DNA of 64,000 bases from NCBI RefSeq assembly GCF_040869035.1, contig NZ_CP162101.1:1426001-1490000 (forward strand). Reading direction: 5' to 3'. Shown piece by piece: positions 37,338 through 47,135 of the stretch. The stretch comes from Vibrio sp. NTOU-M3. Lineage in GTDB: Bacteria > Pseudomonadota > Gammaproteobacteria > Enterobacterales > Vibrionaceae. The position numbers and the translations under genes are program-made. Position 1 is the stretch's first letter. Each line of letters starts with the position of its first letter. Under the pieces are notes generated by a model, which searched no databases, had not been told where the DNA came from, and was given only the letters and a program-made list of their open reading frames with translations.

Positions 37338-37649
37338 ATGACGCTCGTATATTCAACTGAAATTGGCCGTATTAAACCGGAAGAAGAAAAAGTTTCACGC
37401 CCTAAAGGTGATGGTGTTGTGAGAATTCAACGCCAAACTAAGGGACGTAAAGGCAAGGGGGTATGTATCATATCAGGTTTAGATATGGACGATGCACCAC
37501 TGAAACTTTTAGCAGCTGAATTGAAAAAGGTGTGTGGCTGCGGAGGTTCTGTCAAAGATGGGACTATCGAGATCCAAGGTGACGCCAGAGATAAAATTAA
37601 AGCGTTGCTCGAGAAGAAAGGATTTACAGTTAAACTCGCTGGCGGTTAA
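37338..37649 (+). CDS. yciH: SUI1/YciH-family translation factor
   Basis: 103 residues, one SUI1 (eIF1-like) domain: GVVRIQRQTKGRKGKGVCIISGL, LKLLAAELKKVCGCGGSVKDGTIEIQGD and the C-terminal LLEKKGFTVKLAGG. YciH is the bacterial homologue of eIF1, implicated in start-codon discrimination by the 30S subunit. It is not essential in E. coli. It lies between a small conserved gene and a terminator shared with tkt. Confidence 0.92.
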   Translation: MTLVYSTEIGRIKPEEEKVSRPKGDGVVRIQRQTKGRKGKGVCIISGLDMDDAPLKLLAAELKKVCGCGGSVKDGTIEIQGDARDKIKALLEKKGFTVKLAGG

Positions 37650-37708
37650 TTAACATTAATGTCGTTTTATATCGTTGTTTACTGAAAATATGTTTAATGA
37701 AATATAAA

Positions 37709-37738
37709 AAAGCCACTTACTTAGTAAGTGGCTTTTTG
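37709..37738. terminator. Bidirectional terminator between yciH and tkt
   Basis: AAAGCCACTTAC/GTAAGTGGCTTT with a 3-base loop, T-runs on both strands, between convergent genes. Confidence 0.92.
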
Positions 37739-37758
37739 TTTTATGCATGTTTCAACGT

Positions 37759-39750
37759 TTAAGCGAGAAGCTCTTTCGCTGTGTTCACCACGTTTTCAGT
37801 TGTGAAACCGAACATCTTGAACAGTTCGCCTGCTGGAGCAGATTCACCGAACGTTGTCATACCGATGATCTTGCCACCAAAGCCAACGTACTTGTACCAG
37901 AAGTCAGCAATGCCAGCTTCTACAGCGATACGTGCAGTTACGTCTGATGGCAGGACTGCTTCACGGTAAGCAGCGTCTTGCTTATCGAATGCGTCAGTTG
38001 CTGGCATAGAAACAACGCGTACTTTCTTACCTTCAGCTGTTAGTTCAGCAGCAGCGTTAACCGCTAGCTCAACTTCAGAACCTGTTGCGATAAAGATAAG
38101 CTCTGGCTTACCTTCACAATCTTTCAGGATGTAACCACCCTTAGCGATGTTAGCTACTTGCTCAGCATCACGCTCTTGCTGTGCAAGGTTCTGACGAGAG
38201 AAGATAAGAGATGTAGGGCCATCTTTGCGCTCAATTGCCAGTTTCCAAGCAACAGCTGACTCAACTTGGTCACATGGACGCCATGTACTCATGTTTGGTG
38301 TTAGACGTAGAGACGCCATTTGCTCAACAGGCTGGTGAGTTGGACCATCTTCGCCAAGACCGATAGAGTCGTGCGTGTAAACTTGGATGTTCTGAACTTT
38401 CATCAGAGCAGCCATGCGCATTGCGTTGCGTGCGTATTCCATGAACATTAGGAAAGTTGCACCGTATGGTACGAAACCACCGTGTAGTGCAATACCGTTC
38501 ATGATAGCGGTCATACCGAATTCACGTACACCGTAATGGATGTAGTTACCCGCTGCATCTTCAGCAGATACTGACTTAGAGCCAGACCACATGGTTAGGT
38601 TAGATGGTGCAAGGTCAGCAGAGCCGCCTAGGAATTCTGGTAGCATAGCACCGAACGCTTCAAGAGCATTTTGAGACGCTTTACGTGATGCGATGTTTGC
38701 TGGGTTAGCTTGAAGGTCAGCAATGATTGCGCTTGCTTTCTCTTCCCACTGTGCTGGTAGCTCACCGTTTACGCGGCGTTTGAATTCTGCTGCAAGCTCT
38801 GGATATGCTGCTTCATAAGCTGCAAGTTTCTCGTTCCACGCTGCTTCCTTAGCTGCGCCTGCTTCTTTCGCGTCCCACTGCGCGTAGACATCTTGCGGAA
38901 TTTCAAAAGGACCGTGCTCCCAACCTAACTCTTTACGTGTAGCTGCAATTTCTTCAGCGCCTAGTGGTGCACCGTGACAGTCGTGTGAACCAGACTTGTT
39001 TGGTGAACCAAAACCGATGATAGTTTTAGTACAGATCAGGGTAGGGCGAGGGTCGGCTTTAGCTGCTTCGATCGCTGCGTTGATCGCTTCAGCATCGTGA
39101 CCGTCCACCGCTGGAATTACGTGCCAACCGTACGCTTCAAAACGCTTAGGTGTATCGTCAGAGAACCAACCTTCAACGTGACCATCGATTGAGATACCGT
39201 TGTCATCCCAGAACGCGATTAGCTTACCAAGACCTAGCGTACCTGCTAGAGAACATGCTTCGTGAGAGATACCTTCCATCAGACAGCCGTCACCCATGAA
39301 TGCATAAGTGAAGTGGTCAACGATGTCGTGGCCTTCTTTGTTGAATTGTGCTGCTAGAGTCTTCTCAGCTAGCGCCATACCTACAGCGTTAGTGATACCT
39401 TGACCTAGAGGACCTGTTGTTGTCTCGATACCTGGTGCGTAACCGTACTCTGGGTGACCTGGAGTCTTAGAGTGTAGTTGACGGAAGTTTTTCAGATCAT
39501 CGATTGATAGCTCGTAACCAGCAAGGTGTAGCAAAGAGTAAATCAGCATAGAGCCGTGGCCGTTTGAAAGAACGAAACGGTCGCGGTCAGCCCACTCTGG
39601 GTTTGAAGGGTTGTGGTTTAGGTGAGAGCGCCAAAGAACTTCAGCGATGTCAGCCATACCCATAGGAGCACCAGGGTGACCAGAGTTAGCTTGTTGAACA
39701 CCGTCCATGCTTAGAGCACGAATTGCATTTGCTAGATGTTTGCGATCCAT
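37759..39750 (-). CDS. tkt: Transketolase
   Basis: 663 residues, standard length. Thiamine diphosphate site [33 protein letters not shown]-terminal [27 protein letters not shown], and the C-terminal half with [14 protein letters not shown] and RPCDQVE. It moves two-carbon units between pentose phosphates and glycolytic sugars. It follows tal by 82 bases with a hairpin in between. The sequence has few rare codons, in line with high expression. Confidence 0.97.
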   Translation of the reverse strand: MDRKHLANAIRALSMDGVQQANSGHPGAPMGMADIAEVLWRSHLNHNPSNPEWADRDRFVLSNGHGSMLIYSLLHLAGYELSIDDLKNFRQLHSKTPGHPEYGYAPGIETTTGPLGQGITNAVGMALAEKTLAAQFNKEGHDIVDHFTYAFMGDGCLMEGISHEACSLAGTLGLGKLIAFWDDNGISIDGHVEGWFSDDTPKRFEAYGWHVIPAVDGHDAEAINAAIEAAKADPRPTLICTKTIIGFGSPNKSGSHDCHGAPLGAEEIAATRKELGWEHGPFEIPQDVYAQWDAKEAGAAKEAAWNEKLAAYEAAYPELAAEFKRRVNGELPAQWEEKASAIIADLQANPANIASRKASQNALEAFGAMLPEFLGGSADLAPSNLTMWSGSKSVSAEDAAGNYIHYGVREFGMTAIMNGIALHGGFVPYGATFLMFMEYARNAMRMAALMKVQNIQVYTHDSIGLGEDGPTHQPVEQMASLRLTPNMSTWRPCDQVESAVAWKLAIERKDGPTSLIFSRQNLAQQERDAEQVANIAKGGYILKDCEGKPELIFIATGSEVELAVNAAAELTAEGKKVRVVSMPATDAFDKQDAAYREAVLPSDVTARIAVEAGIADFWYKYVGFGGKIIGMTTFGESAPAGELFKMFGFTTENVVNTAKELLA

Positions 39751-39794
39751 AATAAATACCGATTATTAGATTGTTTCTTAGAAAGGATGTTAAG

Positions 39795-39816
39795 AGGGGA
39801 ACGCAAACGTTCCCCT
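39795..39816 (-). terminator. Intercistronic hairpin between tal and tkt
   Basis: AGGGGAACG/CGTTCCCCT with a 4-base loop between tal and tkt. In the direction of transcription the following bases (CTTAAC) are not a clear T-run, so it is more likely an RNA-processing or stability hairpin than a strict terminator. Confidence 0.6.
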
Positions 39817-39832
39817 TTTGAAATTCTGTTGA

Positions 39833-40783
39833 TTAAAGCTTAGCTTCAATCATTGCTTCAAGTTTGCCTTGGTCAACTGCGAAGTTGCGGATACCTTCAG
39901 CAAGCTTCTCAACCGCCATTGGGTCTTGGTTGTGATCCCATAGGAACTCAGCGTGAGTCATTGGTGCTGGACGCTCTGCCGCACCTTTAGAGTCAACCAG
40001 TTTCTCTACGACTTCGCCTTCTGCTGCTTCCAGTTCAGCAAGAAGTGCAGGAGCGATAGTTAGACGGTCACAGCCAGCTAGCTCGAGGATTTCGCCGATG
40101 TTACGGAAGCTTGCGCCCATAACTACCGTGTTGTAGCCGTACTCTTTGTAGTAGTTGTAGATCTTAGTTACAGATAGAACGCCTGGATCTTCTTGAGCTT
40201 CGAAGTCACGGCCTTCTTTCGCCTTGTACCAGTCCATGATGCGACCAACGAATGGTGAGATTAGGAATACGCCAGCTTCAGCACAAGCACGAGCCTGAGC
40301 GAAAGAGAATAGTAGAGTAAGGTTACAGTTGATGCCTTCTTTCTCTAGGATTTCAGCAGCGCGGATACCTTCCCAAGTGGAAGCCAGTTTGATAAGGATG
40401 CGATCGTTAGTGATACCTGCATCGTTGTACATTTTAACTAGTTGACGTGCTTTTGCTACGCTGCCTTCCATATCGTAAGATAGACGAGCATCTACCTCAG
40501 TAGAGATACGGCCAGGTATAGTTTTTAGGATTTCTTTACCGATGTTTACCGCTAGCATGTCACAAGTGTCTTGTACTTGTTGTGCTTTGTCGTCACTTTG
40601 CGCTTTAGCGTATTCAATTGAAGCATCGATTAGAGGTGCATACTCTTCGATTTGAGCTGCTTTCAGGATTAGCGAAGGGTTAGTCGTTGCATCTTCTGGT
40701 TGGTATTTCTTGATTGCATCAATTTCACCAGTGTCAGCTACTACAGTCGTTAGTTTACGAAGTTGCTCTAATTTGTTGCTCAT
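39833..40783 (-). CDS. tal: Transaldolase
   Basis: 316 residues from the ATG at 40783 (AGGA at good spacing; an ATG at 40792 would add three residues and has no site). Matches E. coli TalB in length and motifs: [67 protein letters not shown] with the Schiff-base Lys in LIKLAST, and [14 protein letters not shown]. It exchanges three-carbon units in the pentose-phosphate pathway. Probably cotranscribed with tkt and divergent from a SorC regulator. Confidence 0.97.
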   Translation of the reverse strand: MSNKLEQLRKLTTVVADTGEIDAIKKYQPEDATTNPSLILKAAQIEEYAPLIDASIEYAKAQSDDKAQQVQDTCDMLAVNIGKEILKTIPGRISTEVDARLSYDMEGSVAKARQLVKMYNDAGITNDRILIKLASTWEGIRAAEILEKEGINCNLTLLFSFAQARACAEAGVFLISPFVGRIMDWYKAKEGRDFEAQEDPGVLSVTKIYNYYKEYGYNTVVMGASFRNIGEILELAGCDRLTIAPALLAELEAAEGEVVEKLVDSKGAAERPAPMTHAEFLWDHNQDPMAVEKLAEGIRNFAVDQGKLEAMIEAKL

Positions 40784-41247
40784 TCCGATCATCCTATTTC
40801 TTGGGCTTGTCCTTTGTTTGATTAAACAAAGTAGCTCATTTGCAAGCGGGTTAGCTGTTAATCAACTGCAAGTATATGCGCAGGTAGACATTAACTAACA
40901 AAAATCTCTGTCCTATTAAACAGATGCCATGAACATATGTTCAATAGGTGAGTAAATGATGTATCCATATTTATCTGAACCAATATGAAAGTCAATCCAA
41001 AATCGTGAGGTTAAGTGACCTAAATCACCATTTTTTTATACGACAAACGGTATTTGGAAAAAGTAAACGTTTTCCTTGTTTTGCAAGGCTTCAGACTAGC
41101 GCTTCAAAGAGAAAATATAATACTGAGAATGTGTAATGGCCTTGAGCAAATGTTGCATTACACTTAGGGGGTAGCATATGCTTAGGCAATGAGCGGATGC
41201 TCAAACATCCAAAATAAAGCCGAAATGCAAGCCTAGAGATTTATTTT
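40784..41247. promoter_or_regulatory. tal / SorC-regulator divergent control region
   Basis: 464 bases without a gene, rich in dyads. TGAACATATGTTCA at 40930-40943 is a perfect 14-base palindrome. TGAGC-N4-GCTCA at 41190-41203 has the same layout, and TGAGCAAATGTT at 41143-41154 is a partial third copy. GTGTAATG (41131-41138) and CATTACAC (41156-41163) are perfect inverted 8-mers flanking that third copy. GTGA-N6-TCAC at 41015-41028 is a CRP core. SorC-family proteins bind such dyads as tetramers, so self-regulation and control of tal-tkt by this regulator plus cAMP-CRP is inferred. Confidence 0.6.
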
Positions 41248-42240
41248 ATGAGCAACTCACATTCAGACACTTCTTTGGAAAATACAGATGTACTCACTGA
41301 GATAGCTGTTGCGTATTATCAAGATGGGGCCACTCAAGAAGAGATATCAAAGAAATTTGCGATTTCTCGTGCAAAAGTCGGACGCATGTTAAAACAAGCT
41401 CGTGATGAAGGCATCGTTGAGATCACCGTAAAATATCACCCTGTTTTTAGTGCAAAGATAGAACAAAGACTCATTGAGCGGTTTGGTGTGAGGCGTGCAT
41501 TGATTGCATTAGATCAGCCAAATGAAGAACAACAAAGAAAACAAGTGGCTGGTCTTGTATCAAGTTATCTCGATTCATCGTTAAAAAATGGGATGGTTGT
41601 GACTGTAGGTCAGGGACGTAACGTATCAGCTGTCGCTCATCATGTCGGTGTGATCACGCCCAGAGATTGTAAGTTTGTATGCGGAATAGGTGGTATTCAT
41701 CCACGTGGAGGGATGTTTAATGCAGACCATATTTGTCGACAATTCGCAAAAAAGTATGGTGGTAATTCAGAAACCTTATATGCGCCGGCATATGCAGAAA
41801 ATAGAGCGCAAAAATTGGCCTTTATGCAAAATGCGACCGTTAAACAAACCTTAGACTTGGCTAGAAAGTCAGATGTTGCACTTATCGGCATTGGTGACAT
41901 GAGTGAAAACAGTTATATGGTCGACTTAGGCTGGTTCACTGCAGATGAAGTAGTTCAATCACGATTGCAACAGGGGGTAGTGGGGGATTTCGCGGGTTAT
42001 GATTTTTTTGATATCTATGGAAATGCCGCTGACACGGTAATGAGTGACCGTGTTATTGGATTGGGTATCGAAGAGTTCAGACCAATATCTGAAGTGATTG
42101 CTATCGCAGCGGAAAACAGTAAGCCATTAGCATTGTTGGGTGCGTTGCGTACTGGAGCTATCGATGTTATCGCAACAAGTGTCAGTAATGCACTAACGGT
42201 TTTAAATCTAGACGAACAAATAGCAGAAGTAAAAAATTGA
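41248..42240 (+). CDS. SorC/DeoR-family sugar-responsive regulator
   Basis: 330 residues. The N-terminal HTH (ITIAVAYY-type segment followed by DGATQEEISKKFAISRAKVGRMLKQARDEGIVEITV) is joined to a SorC sugar-binding domain with TVGQGRNVSAVAHHVG, KFVCGIGGIHPRGG and LLGALRTGAIDVIATSVSNALTVLNL. The family senses phosphorylated sugars. Divergent placement from tal-tkt suggests it senses a pentose- or hexose-phosphate and controls that pair. The inducer cannot be read from the sequence. Confidence 0.88.
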   Translation: MSNSHSDTSLENTDVLTEIAVAYYQDGATQEEISKKFAISRAKVGRMLKQARDEGIVEITVKYHPVFSAKIEQRLIERFGVRRALIALDQPNEEQQRKQVAGLVSSYLDSSLKNGMVVTVGQGRNVSAVAHHVGVITPRDCKFVCGIGGIHPRGGMFNADHICRQFAKKYGGNSETLYAPAYAENRAQKLAFMQNATVKQTLDLARKSDVALIGIGDMSENSYMVDLGWFTADEVVQSRLQQGVVGDFAGYDFFDIYGNAADTVMSDRVIGLGIEEFRPISEVIAIAAENSKPLALLGALRTGAIDVIATSVSNALTVLNLDEQIAEVKN

Positions 42241-43216
42241 TATCAATCTAGGAAGACTCCTTTAAAACGATGCTACTCCCCAAAATGAGTCATACAAAAT
42301 AGATTTTGTGTTGATAAATACTTAACACGACTACTCGATTTCATGAGACGTTGTTAAACGCATGTTTAAAACAGAGCCAAGGCTCAAATTAGAGTAATTA
42401 GGTTAAATTAAACACATTAAACGATCTGTTAAAAACATAATTTATTTAGTTAAGTTTTCAAAAAGAACTTAGACCAATGATTTAGCTAAATATCATTTGG
42501 TTATAACCAAAGATGTTACTCGGCTCATATCAATATAAAAGGAATATAATCAAAGACTAAAATCTGAATCCGGTAGGAAACTTTTCTTGTTAAGATTTTC
42601 ACTTCTATTCTTCAAATAAGAACCCATAAATACAGTGAAAAGTAAATCCACATTAATAACTCTAAATGCATATCGAAAATGTAAATAAATTATTGTCAAC
42701 CTTTAACTCACGTTTCGTTTGAAGCATTTAGTTACTTTGTAAATATAAAGTTTTACAATGTTAACTTTGCTTCCCCCATCTTTGATATTTAGTTTGCTTT
42801 TTGTACAAAATGTGTGTGCATATCTTTCTTAGTAAATTTTTATGGATAAAATCACACAATTATTGCAACTATGATAATAAATCCTAAAAATTGTAGATTT
42901 TTAATGCTCTATATCATTCGCAACGAATAAAATTGTGACATTTATCGCAAAATTAGTCACAGTGTTTTATGTACATAACTATTCGTATCGAATGTTGCTT
43001 TTAGTTCATTTACAGAATAAAACCTTATGGAAGTTAGGGGCATGCTAACATAAGCAACTACTGTACGGATTAGTATTGTTAAATTATAAATATTATTTAT
43101 GTCGATATAAGTAATATTTTTTTGTAACTGTAATGACGTATTGATACTTTGAATCAAAAATTTCTAATGAATAATAAAAATAAACAAAATGAGTGCCATT
43201 GAGGTAAGTAGCTGCT
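42241..43216. promoter_or_regulatory. Long AT-rich region upstream of the Tad-linked LysR gene
   Basis: 976 bases, strongly AT-rich, with no credible ORF. Two copies of the 13-base dyad ATTCG-N3-CGAAT are exactly 65 bases apart (42916-42928 and 42981-42993), which fits a pair of operator sites on the same DNA face within helical error. A larger interrupted dyad follows: CTTAT at 43024-43028, GTTAG at 43033-43037, CTAAC at 43045-43049, ATAAG at 43050-43054. Long AT-rich leader DNA of this kind is typical of H-NS-silenced genes. No terminator is obvious. Confidence 0.5.
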
Positions 43217-44077
43217 ATGAAAACAATAAATAGAATTATCGATGCAAAATATTTAAGGACTTTTTCCCAAGTTGCTAAGCATAAAAGCTTTACTGCAGCA
43301 GCAGAATCTTTATTTATGACACAACCTGCTGTTTCACAACATATAAAAAAAATTGAATCTTTAATCGGAGCCAGTATTTTTGAACGAAAAGAAGGATTCG
43401 GATTAACGAAACATGGACAAGTATTATTAGAGTATGCTGATGTAACAATGTCAATGTATGAAAAACTTTTTGAAGATCTCGAGCGTGTAGAAATAAGAGG
43501 TCAAATTAATATAGCAATTGCAGATGCTTTTTGTCCGGATCTCGTGGAAAAGGTAGTTAATGAGTTCAGAGTGTTAAACAACACAGATTTATCTTTTACA
43601 AGTTTTGGATCAAATCAATGTTTAGAAGCTGAGCAATTTGATCTGATCTTCAGCATGGACAGAATGCCAGAAGAACATGGTAAATCATATCAATTGCATA
43701 CATCCAATTACGTGATAGCACATTCCAATTTTGTTGATCCTTATGAATGCTATCCAACGCGTATTGTTTATTGCAACACACTGACAAAATCTTATGTTCA
43801 AGAGCTTCTAACTGAGCGAAATATAGATTTTAGTTATGTATCAAGTTGGGTAACTACAAGCTCTTCAAGATTAATGAAAAGCGAATTAGATACACCAGGC
43901 ACAATTCTAGTCTGTCCAGATTGGTCCGTGCGTAGCTCGGAATGTACCAAGCTTTCGCTACGTCAACGTGTCAACATGTATGTATGGTGTAGTGATGAGA
44001 TCTCTCAGGAGATAGATGAGTTAGGCATAAAAAATAAAATCCACCAAATGTGCGGTCCGTACGTCACAGATTCTTAA
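43217..44077 (+). CDS. LysR-type regulator next to the Tad pilus locus
   Basis: 286 residues. HTH at about 10-70 (YLRTFSQVAKHKSFTAAAESLFMTQPAVSQHIKKIESLIGASIFERKEGFGLTKHGQVLLEYA), followed by an effector-binding domain (RGQINIAIADAFCPDLVEKV). GAGGTAAG lies upstream of the start. The gene is AT-rich like the Tad genes after it, and its stop is 28 bases from the end of convergent tadV. It is the best candidate for the locus-specific regulator, by position only. Confidence 0.87.
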   Translation: MKTINRIIDAKYLRTFSQVAKHKSFTAAAESLFMTQPAVSQHIKKIESLIGASIFERKEGFGLTKHGQVLLEYADVTMSMYEKLFEDLERVEIRGQINIAIADAFCPDLVEKVVNEFRVLNNTDLSFTSFGSNQCLEAEQFDLIFSMDRMPEEHGKSYQLHTSNYVIAHSNFVDPYECYPTRIVYCNTLTKSYVQELLTERNIDFSYVSSWVTTSSSRLMKSELDTPGTILVCPDWSVRSSECTKLSLRQRVNMYVWCSDEISQEIDELGIKNKIHQMCGPYVTDS

Positions 44078-44105
44078 AATTGTTTTTCCTTATCGGCACC
44101 AAAGT

Positions 44106-44564
44106 TTATGACGATAGTGCAGATAAAGTAGCAAAAACAAAACAGCTTAATGAGATTGGTATCCCGTATGGGATGCCATTTTCAAACATAGGTAGCTTTT
44201 TGCTTTTATACCATATAGTCATAACAACAAGTTGTACTCCACCTAAAAGCCCGATCATAATTAAAGTTGGAAATAGCAAGTCGGGTTTAATACCCACGAG
44301 AAATGCACTCAATAACTTTACATCACCTGCACCAAATACTCCTAAAAGCCAGAGTAATAATAAAATAACAAACCCGCCAACAGCAAAAGGGACAGAATCC
44401 CATATAAATCCATAACAAAGAGCTGCAACTGCATTTGTAAATAAAACAGTTTTGTTTATACGATTTGATATTTTGCGTTGTGTACCGTCAGACCAGCAAA
44501 TAAAAGCTGTGACGAATAAATTCGACATAAAAAACGGTAAATAGAACAATATTTGAGCTTTCAT
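44106..44564 (-). CDS. tadV: TadV/CpaA-type prepilin peptidase
   Basis: 152 residues from the ATG at 44564; the open frame continues upstream to 44687 but that extension is atypical for the family. About five transmembrane helices. The two catalytic aspartates of A24 prepilin peptidases are visible, one in CWSDGTQRKISNRI and one in GAGDVKLLSAF. It should cleave the Flp prepilin at the inner membrane. It is the only Tad gene on the minus strand, divergent from flp. Confidence 0.88.
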   Translation of the reverse strand: MKAQILFYLPFFMSNLFVTAFICWSDGTQRKISNRINKTVLFTNAVAALCYGFIWDSVPFAVGGFVILLLLWLLGVFGAGDVKLLSAFLVGIKPDLLFPTLIMIGLLGGVQLVVMTIWYKSKKLPMFENGIPYGIPISLSCFVFATLSALSS

Positions 44565-44767
44565 GTCCTTGAGTCTAATGCCAATATTTCTTAATTCAAC
44601 AGTGTTAATACTAATTTGCACATAATTATTCCTTATGAAAAAAACATAGTAATAAAAAACAATTATACTGACATAATAAACAATCATTGGATGACAACTG
44701 GTACTTAAGTTATTTTAACTTAACCAATAGTAGAGGCATCTGCCGAAAATATAATAACGAGGATATT

Positions 44768-44983
44768 ATGTATTATAAAACTCTAGCCAAACTTACTGAA
44801 CTGAAAATGAAATTCGAAGATGATATTCGTGGCGTAACTGCAGTTGAATATGCGATTATTGCTGTAGTGATGTCAGGTATAGTCTTAACTGTATTTAATT
44901 CTCCGACTTTAAAGGACGCTTTAGTCAAAGCGATGGAAGCAGTAACTAACGCTCTGACTAAAGTTACTCCTCCTAAGCAGTAA
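44768..44983 (+). CDS. flp: Flp-type major pilin precursor
   Basis: 71 residues from ATG 44768 (GAGG upstream). A charged leader of about 21 residues ends in DDIRG, then the mature pilin begins VTAVEYAIIAVVMSGIVL, with the Glu5-Tyr6 pair diagnostic of Flp pilins. The hydrophobic helix is followed by a short tail (ALVKAMEAVTNALTKVTPPKQ). TadV should cut after the Gly. A single pilin gene is present here. Confidence 0.93.
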   Translation: MYYKTLAKLTELKMKFEDDIRGVTAVEYAIIAVVMSGIVLTVFNSPTLKDALVKAMEAVTNALTKVTPPKQ

Positions 44984-45028
44984 CGATAGAGGGGTGTATG
45001 CCCCTATTTACTAAATTTTAGGTTGATT

Positions 45029-45805
45029 ATGAATAGAGTTGTTGTCGTTCTTCTCGTTGCACTTACTATTTTTACTACTCTTTTATTTATTATAAATAAC
45101 TATTTGTCCTCTTCAAAAGACAAGCATGTCAAGCAAGTAGAAGAGCAACCCAAAGTTTCTATTTACATTGTCGGAAAGGATGTGAAGAAATCTCAGTTAG
45201 TTACTGAAGATTCAATTAAAGTACGTCATTTTAATGAGAAAGAGTTAAAAGGAATTGATTACATAAAGACAGAAGACTTAGATCTCCCACCAAGAGCATT
45301 ATTCAGAAAAAGTATAAGCTCTGGGTCATATCTAAGTAGGGCAATGATATCTACACCAAAAGACAGTGATTACATATATCTTTCACTTAAAAAAGATGAA
45401 CTACCATATTTTTATGAAGCAACAGGAATAGGTGTGGTTCAGTCTTTAGATTTGAGTCCTGACGATAAAGTGAGTTTCGTTTCAACAACGTCATCTAAGT
45501 CAAACTTATTAGAAGCAGGTTATAAAGACTTTGGAAATCTGACCAGCAAGATCATTATTAGTAACGCTCGTATTCTTCAAGTCATTAAAGGTAAAGCAGA
45601 TGATGACGTGGAAGACTCAAAAGATAAAGAGTATAGCCTAGTCATAGCATTGAAATTACAAGATGTACTTAAACTCGAAATGGCGCAAAAAATAGGTGAT
45701 GTAAATATCATCCCTTCAGCCATTGAGAATCGATACTTGTCGATTAGAAGCAGCGACATTTTAGAGAATCAATTTGGTGTTAGGGAATTACGGGGACTAG
45801 AATAA
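45029..45805 (+). CDS. rcpC: RcpC/CpaB, Tad pilus assembly protein
   Basis: 258 residues. One N-terminal transmembrane helix (VVVVLLVALTIFTTLLFIINNYL), then a SAF-like/beta-clip domain: VYIVGKDVKKSQLVTEDSIKVRHF-type sequence with RALFRKSISSGSYLSRAMI. This is the CpaB family, a periplasmic protein that supports the secretin channel. Start ATG 45029 chosen over TTG 45023 because AGG lies at proper spacing. It ends one base before rcpA. Confidence 0.88.
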   Translation: MNRVVVVLLVALTIFTTLLFIINNYLSSSKDKHVKQVEEQPKVSIYIVGKDVKKSQLVTEDSIKVRHFNEKELKGIDYIKTEDLDLPPRALFRKSISSGSYLSRAMISTPKDSDYIYLSLKKDELPYFYEATGIGVVQSLDLSPDDKVSFVSTTSSKSNLLEAGYKDFGNLTSKIIISNARILQVIKGKADDDVEDSKDKEYSLVIALKLQDVLKLEMAQKIGDVNIIPSAIENRYLSIRSSDILENQFGVRELRGLE

Positions 45806-45806
45806 T

Positions 45807-47135
45807 ATGAAAATTAAATTAATAAACATAATCCCCATGATCATAGGAATTATTTCATTTGATATTTACGCTTCAGGTTTGATGAATTTAGATCAAGGTG
45901 CTGCAAAAACTATCAATTTAAAACGACAAATTTCAACCGTATTTGTCGCAAATCCATTGATCGCTGACTACAAAATTATTGATGATAATAAAGTTGTTGT
46001 TTACGGTGTGGGCCAAGGGGTAACTTCTGTTATCGTTTACGACCGTGGTGGCAATGAAATTTATAATTCCGAATTGGTCGTAAATAAAAGCCTTCGGCTA
46101 CTTAAGCAAACTTTGATTGCTCGTTTTCCTGATGAAAATATAGTGATTTCGAATGTCGGCGAACAAGTCGTTATTGATGGCGTTGTGAGTAGCGAAGAGG
46201 TTAAGAATAAGGTCTATCGTTTAGTAGGTGAAATGCTAAAGAAAAAACGAGAATACAATACATATCATATAAAAGTTGATAATGGAGAGAGTGATCCTCT
46301 CAATTACACAACGAAGTATATTTTTGATCAGGTAATCAATAATCTAAAAGTTTTGACTACTGAACAAATTAACGTAAAACTGACAGTCGCTGAGGTATCG
46401 AGTTCATTTCTTAGTGAACTTGGTGTGAGCTACAGTGACGCTGGCAGTGGCGAATCGGGAAGATTTGTAAATAAACTGCTTGATTTTACAGCTCAAGATA
46501 TTGTCTCAGTTATATCTGCCAATGGAGATGACAAAATTGGTCAAGTATTAGCAGAACCGAATTTGTCTGTGATTTCTGGTGAACAAGCCAGTTTTCTAGT
46601 CGGTGGCGAGATCCCAATTGCTGTACGTGATGCAGATGGCATTTCTATTACCTATAAAGAATATGGCGTTAGCCTTACTATGGTAGCGAAAGTTACCGAT
46701 AGTGAAAACATCCGCTTAACTCTATTACCAGAAGTCAGCTCACTTGATGAGACAAATAAAACCTCAACTGGGTTAATATCTGTTCCTTCCTTGCGTACAC
46801 GTCGAGCAAATACAACAGTACAACTTAAAGATGGGCAAAGTTTCGTACTTGCTGGGTTACTGACCTCTGAAGAACGCGAATCTCTCAGTAGAATTCCAGT
46901 CTTAGGTGACATTCCAATTATTGGTGCACTTTTTAGCCACACGGCAACTAATCGTTCAAAAACAGAACTTATCATTGTGGCAACAGTAAATCTTGTAGAT
47001 CCAGTTGAACCTGAGAACATTAAGTTGCCGAGTTTCCGTAGAACAAGTGATATTGAACGACTTTTACGAATCGATTTGTCCGATATTGATGAACCAGAGT
47101 TAGAAAAAACGATTAATCAAGGAGGGTTTAACTGA
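45807..47135 (+). CDS. rcpA: RcpA/CpaC, Tad pilus outer-membrane secretin
   Basis: 442 residues. Signal sequence at 1-23, a BON-like/N-terminal pilus-secretin domain (ISTVFVANPLIADYKIIDDNKVVVYGVGQGVTSVIVYDRGG, VVIDGVVSSEEVKNKVYRL), then the secretin core with LAEPNLSVISGEQASFLVGGEIPIA, TVQLKDGQSFVLAGLL and GDIPIIGALFSHTATNRSKTELIIVATVNLV. It forms the outer-membrane pore for the pilus. Followed directly by the CpaD-like lipoprotein gene (1-base overlap). Confidence 0.94.
   Translation: MKIKLINIIPMIIGIISFDIYASGLMNLDQGAAKTINLKRQISTVFVANPLIADYKIIDDNKVVVYGVGQGVTSVIVYDRGGNEIYNSELVVNKSLRLLKQTLIARFPDENIVISNVGEQVVIDGVVSSEEVKNKVYRLVGEMLKKKREYNTYHIKVDNGESDPLNYTTKYIFDQVINNLKVLTTEQINVKLTVAEVSSSFLSELGVSYSDAGSGESGRFVNKLLDFTAQDIVSVISANGDDKIGQVLAEPNLSVISGEQASFLVGGEIPIAVRDADGISITYKEYGVSLTMVAKVTDSENIRLTLLPEVSSLDETNKTSTGLISVPSLRTRRANTTVQLKDGQSFVLAGLLTSEERESLSRIPVLGDIPIIGALFSHTATNRSKTELIIVATVNLVDPVEPENIKLPSFRRTSDIERLLRIDLSDIDEPELEKTINQGGFN

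Noticed and set aside
42957..43157. Minus-strand 66-codon ORF upstream of the LysR gene
   Set aside because: Very AT-rich, no ribosome-binding site, covers the regulatory dyads; chance ORF.
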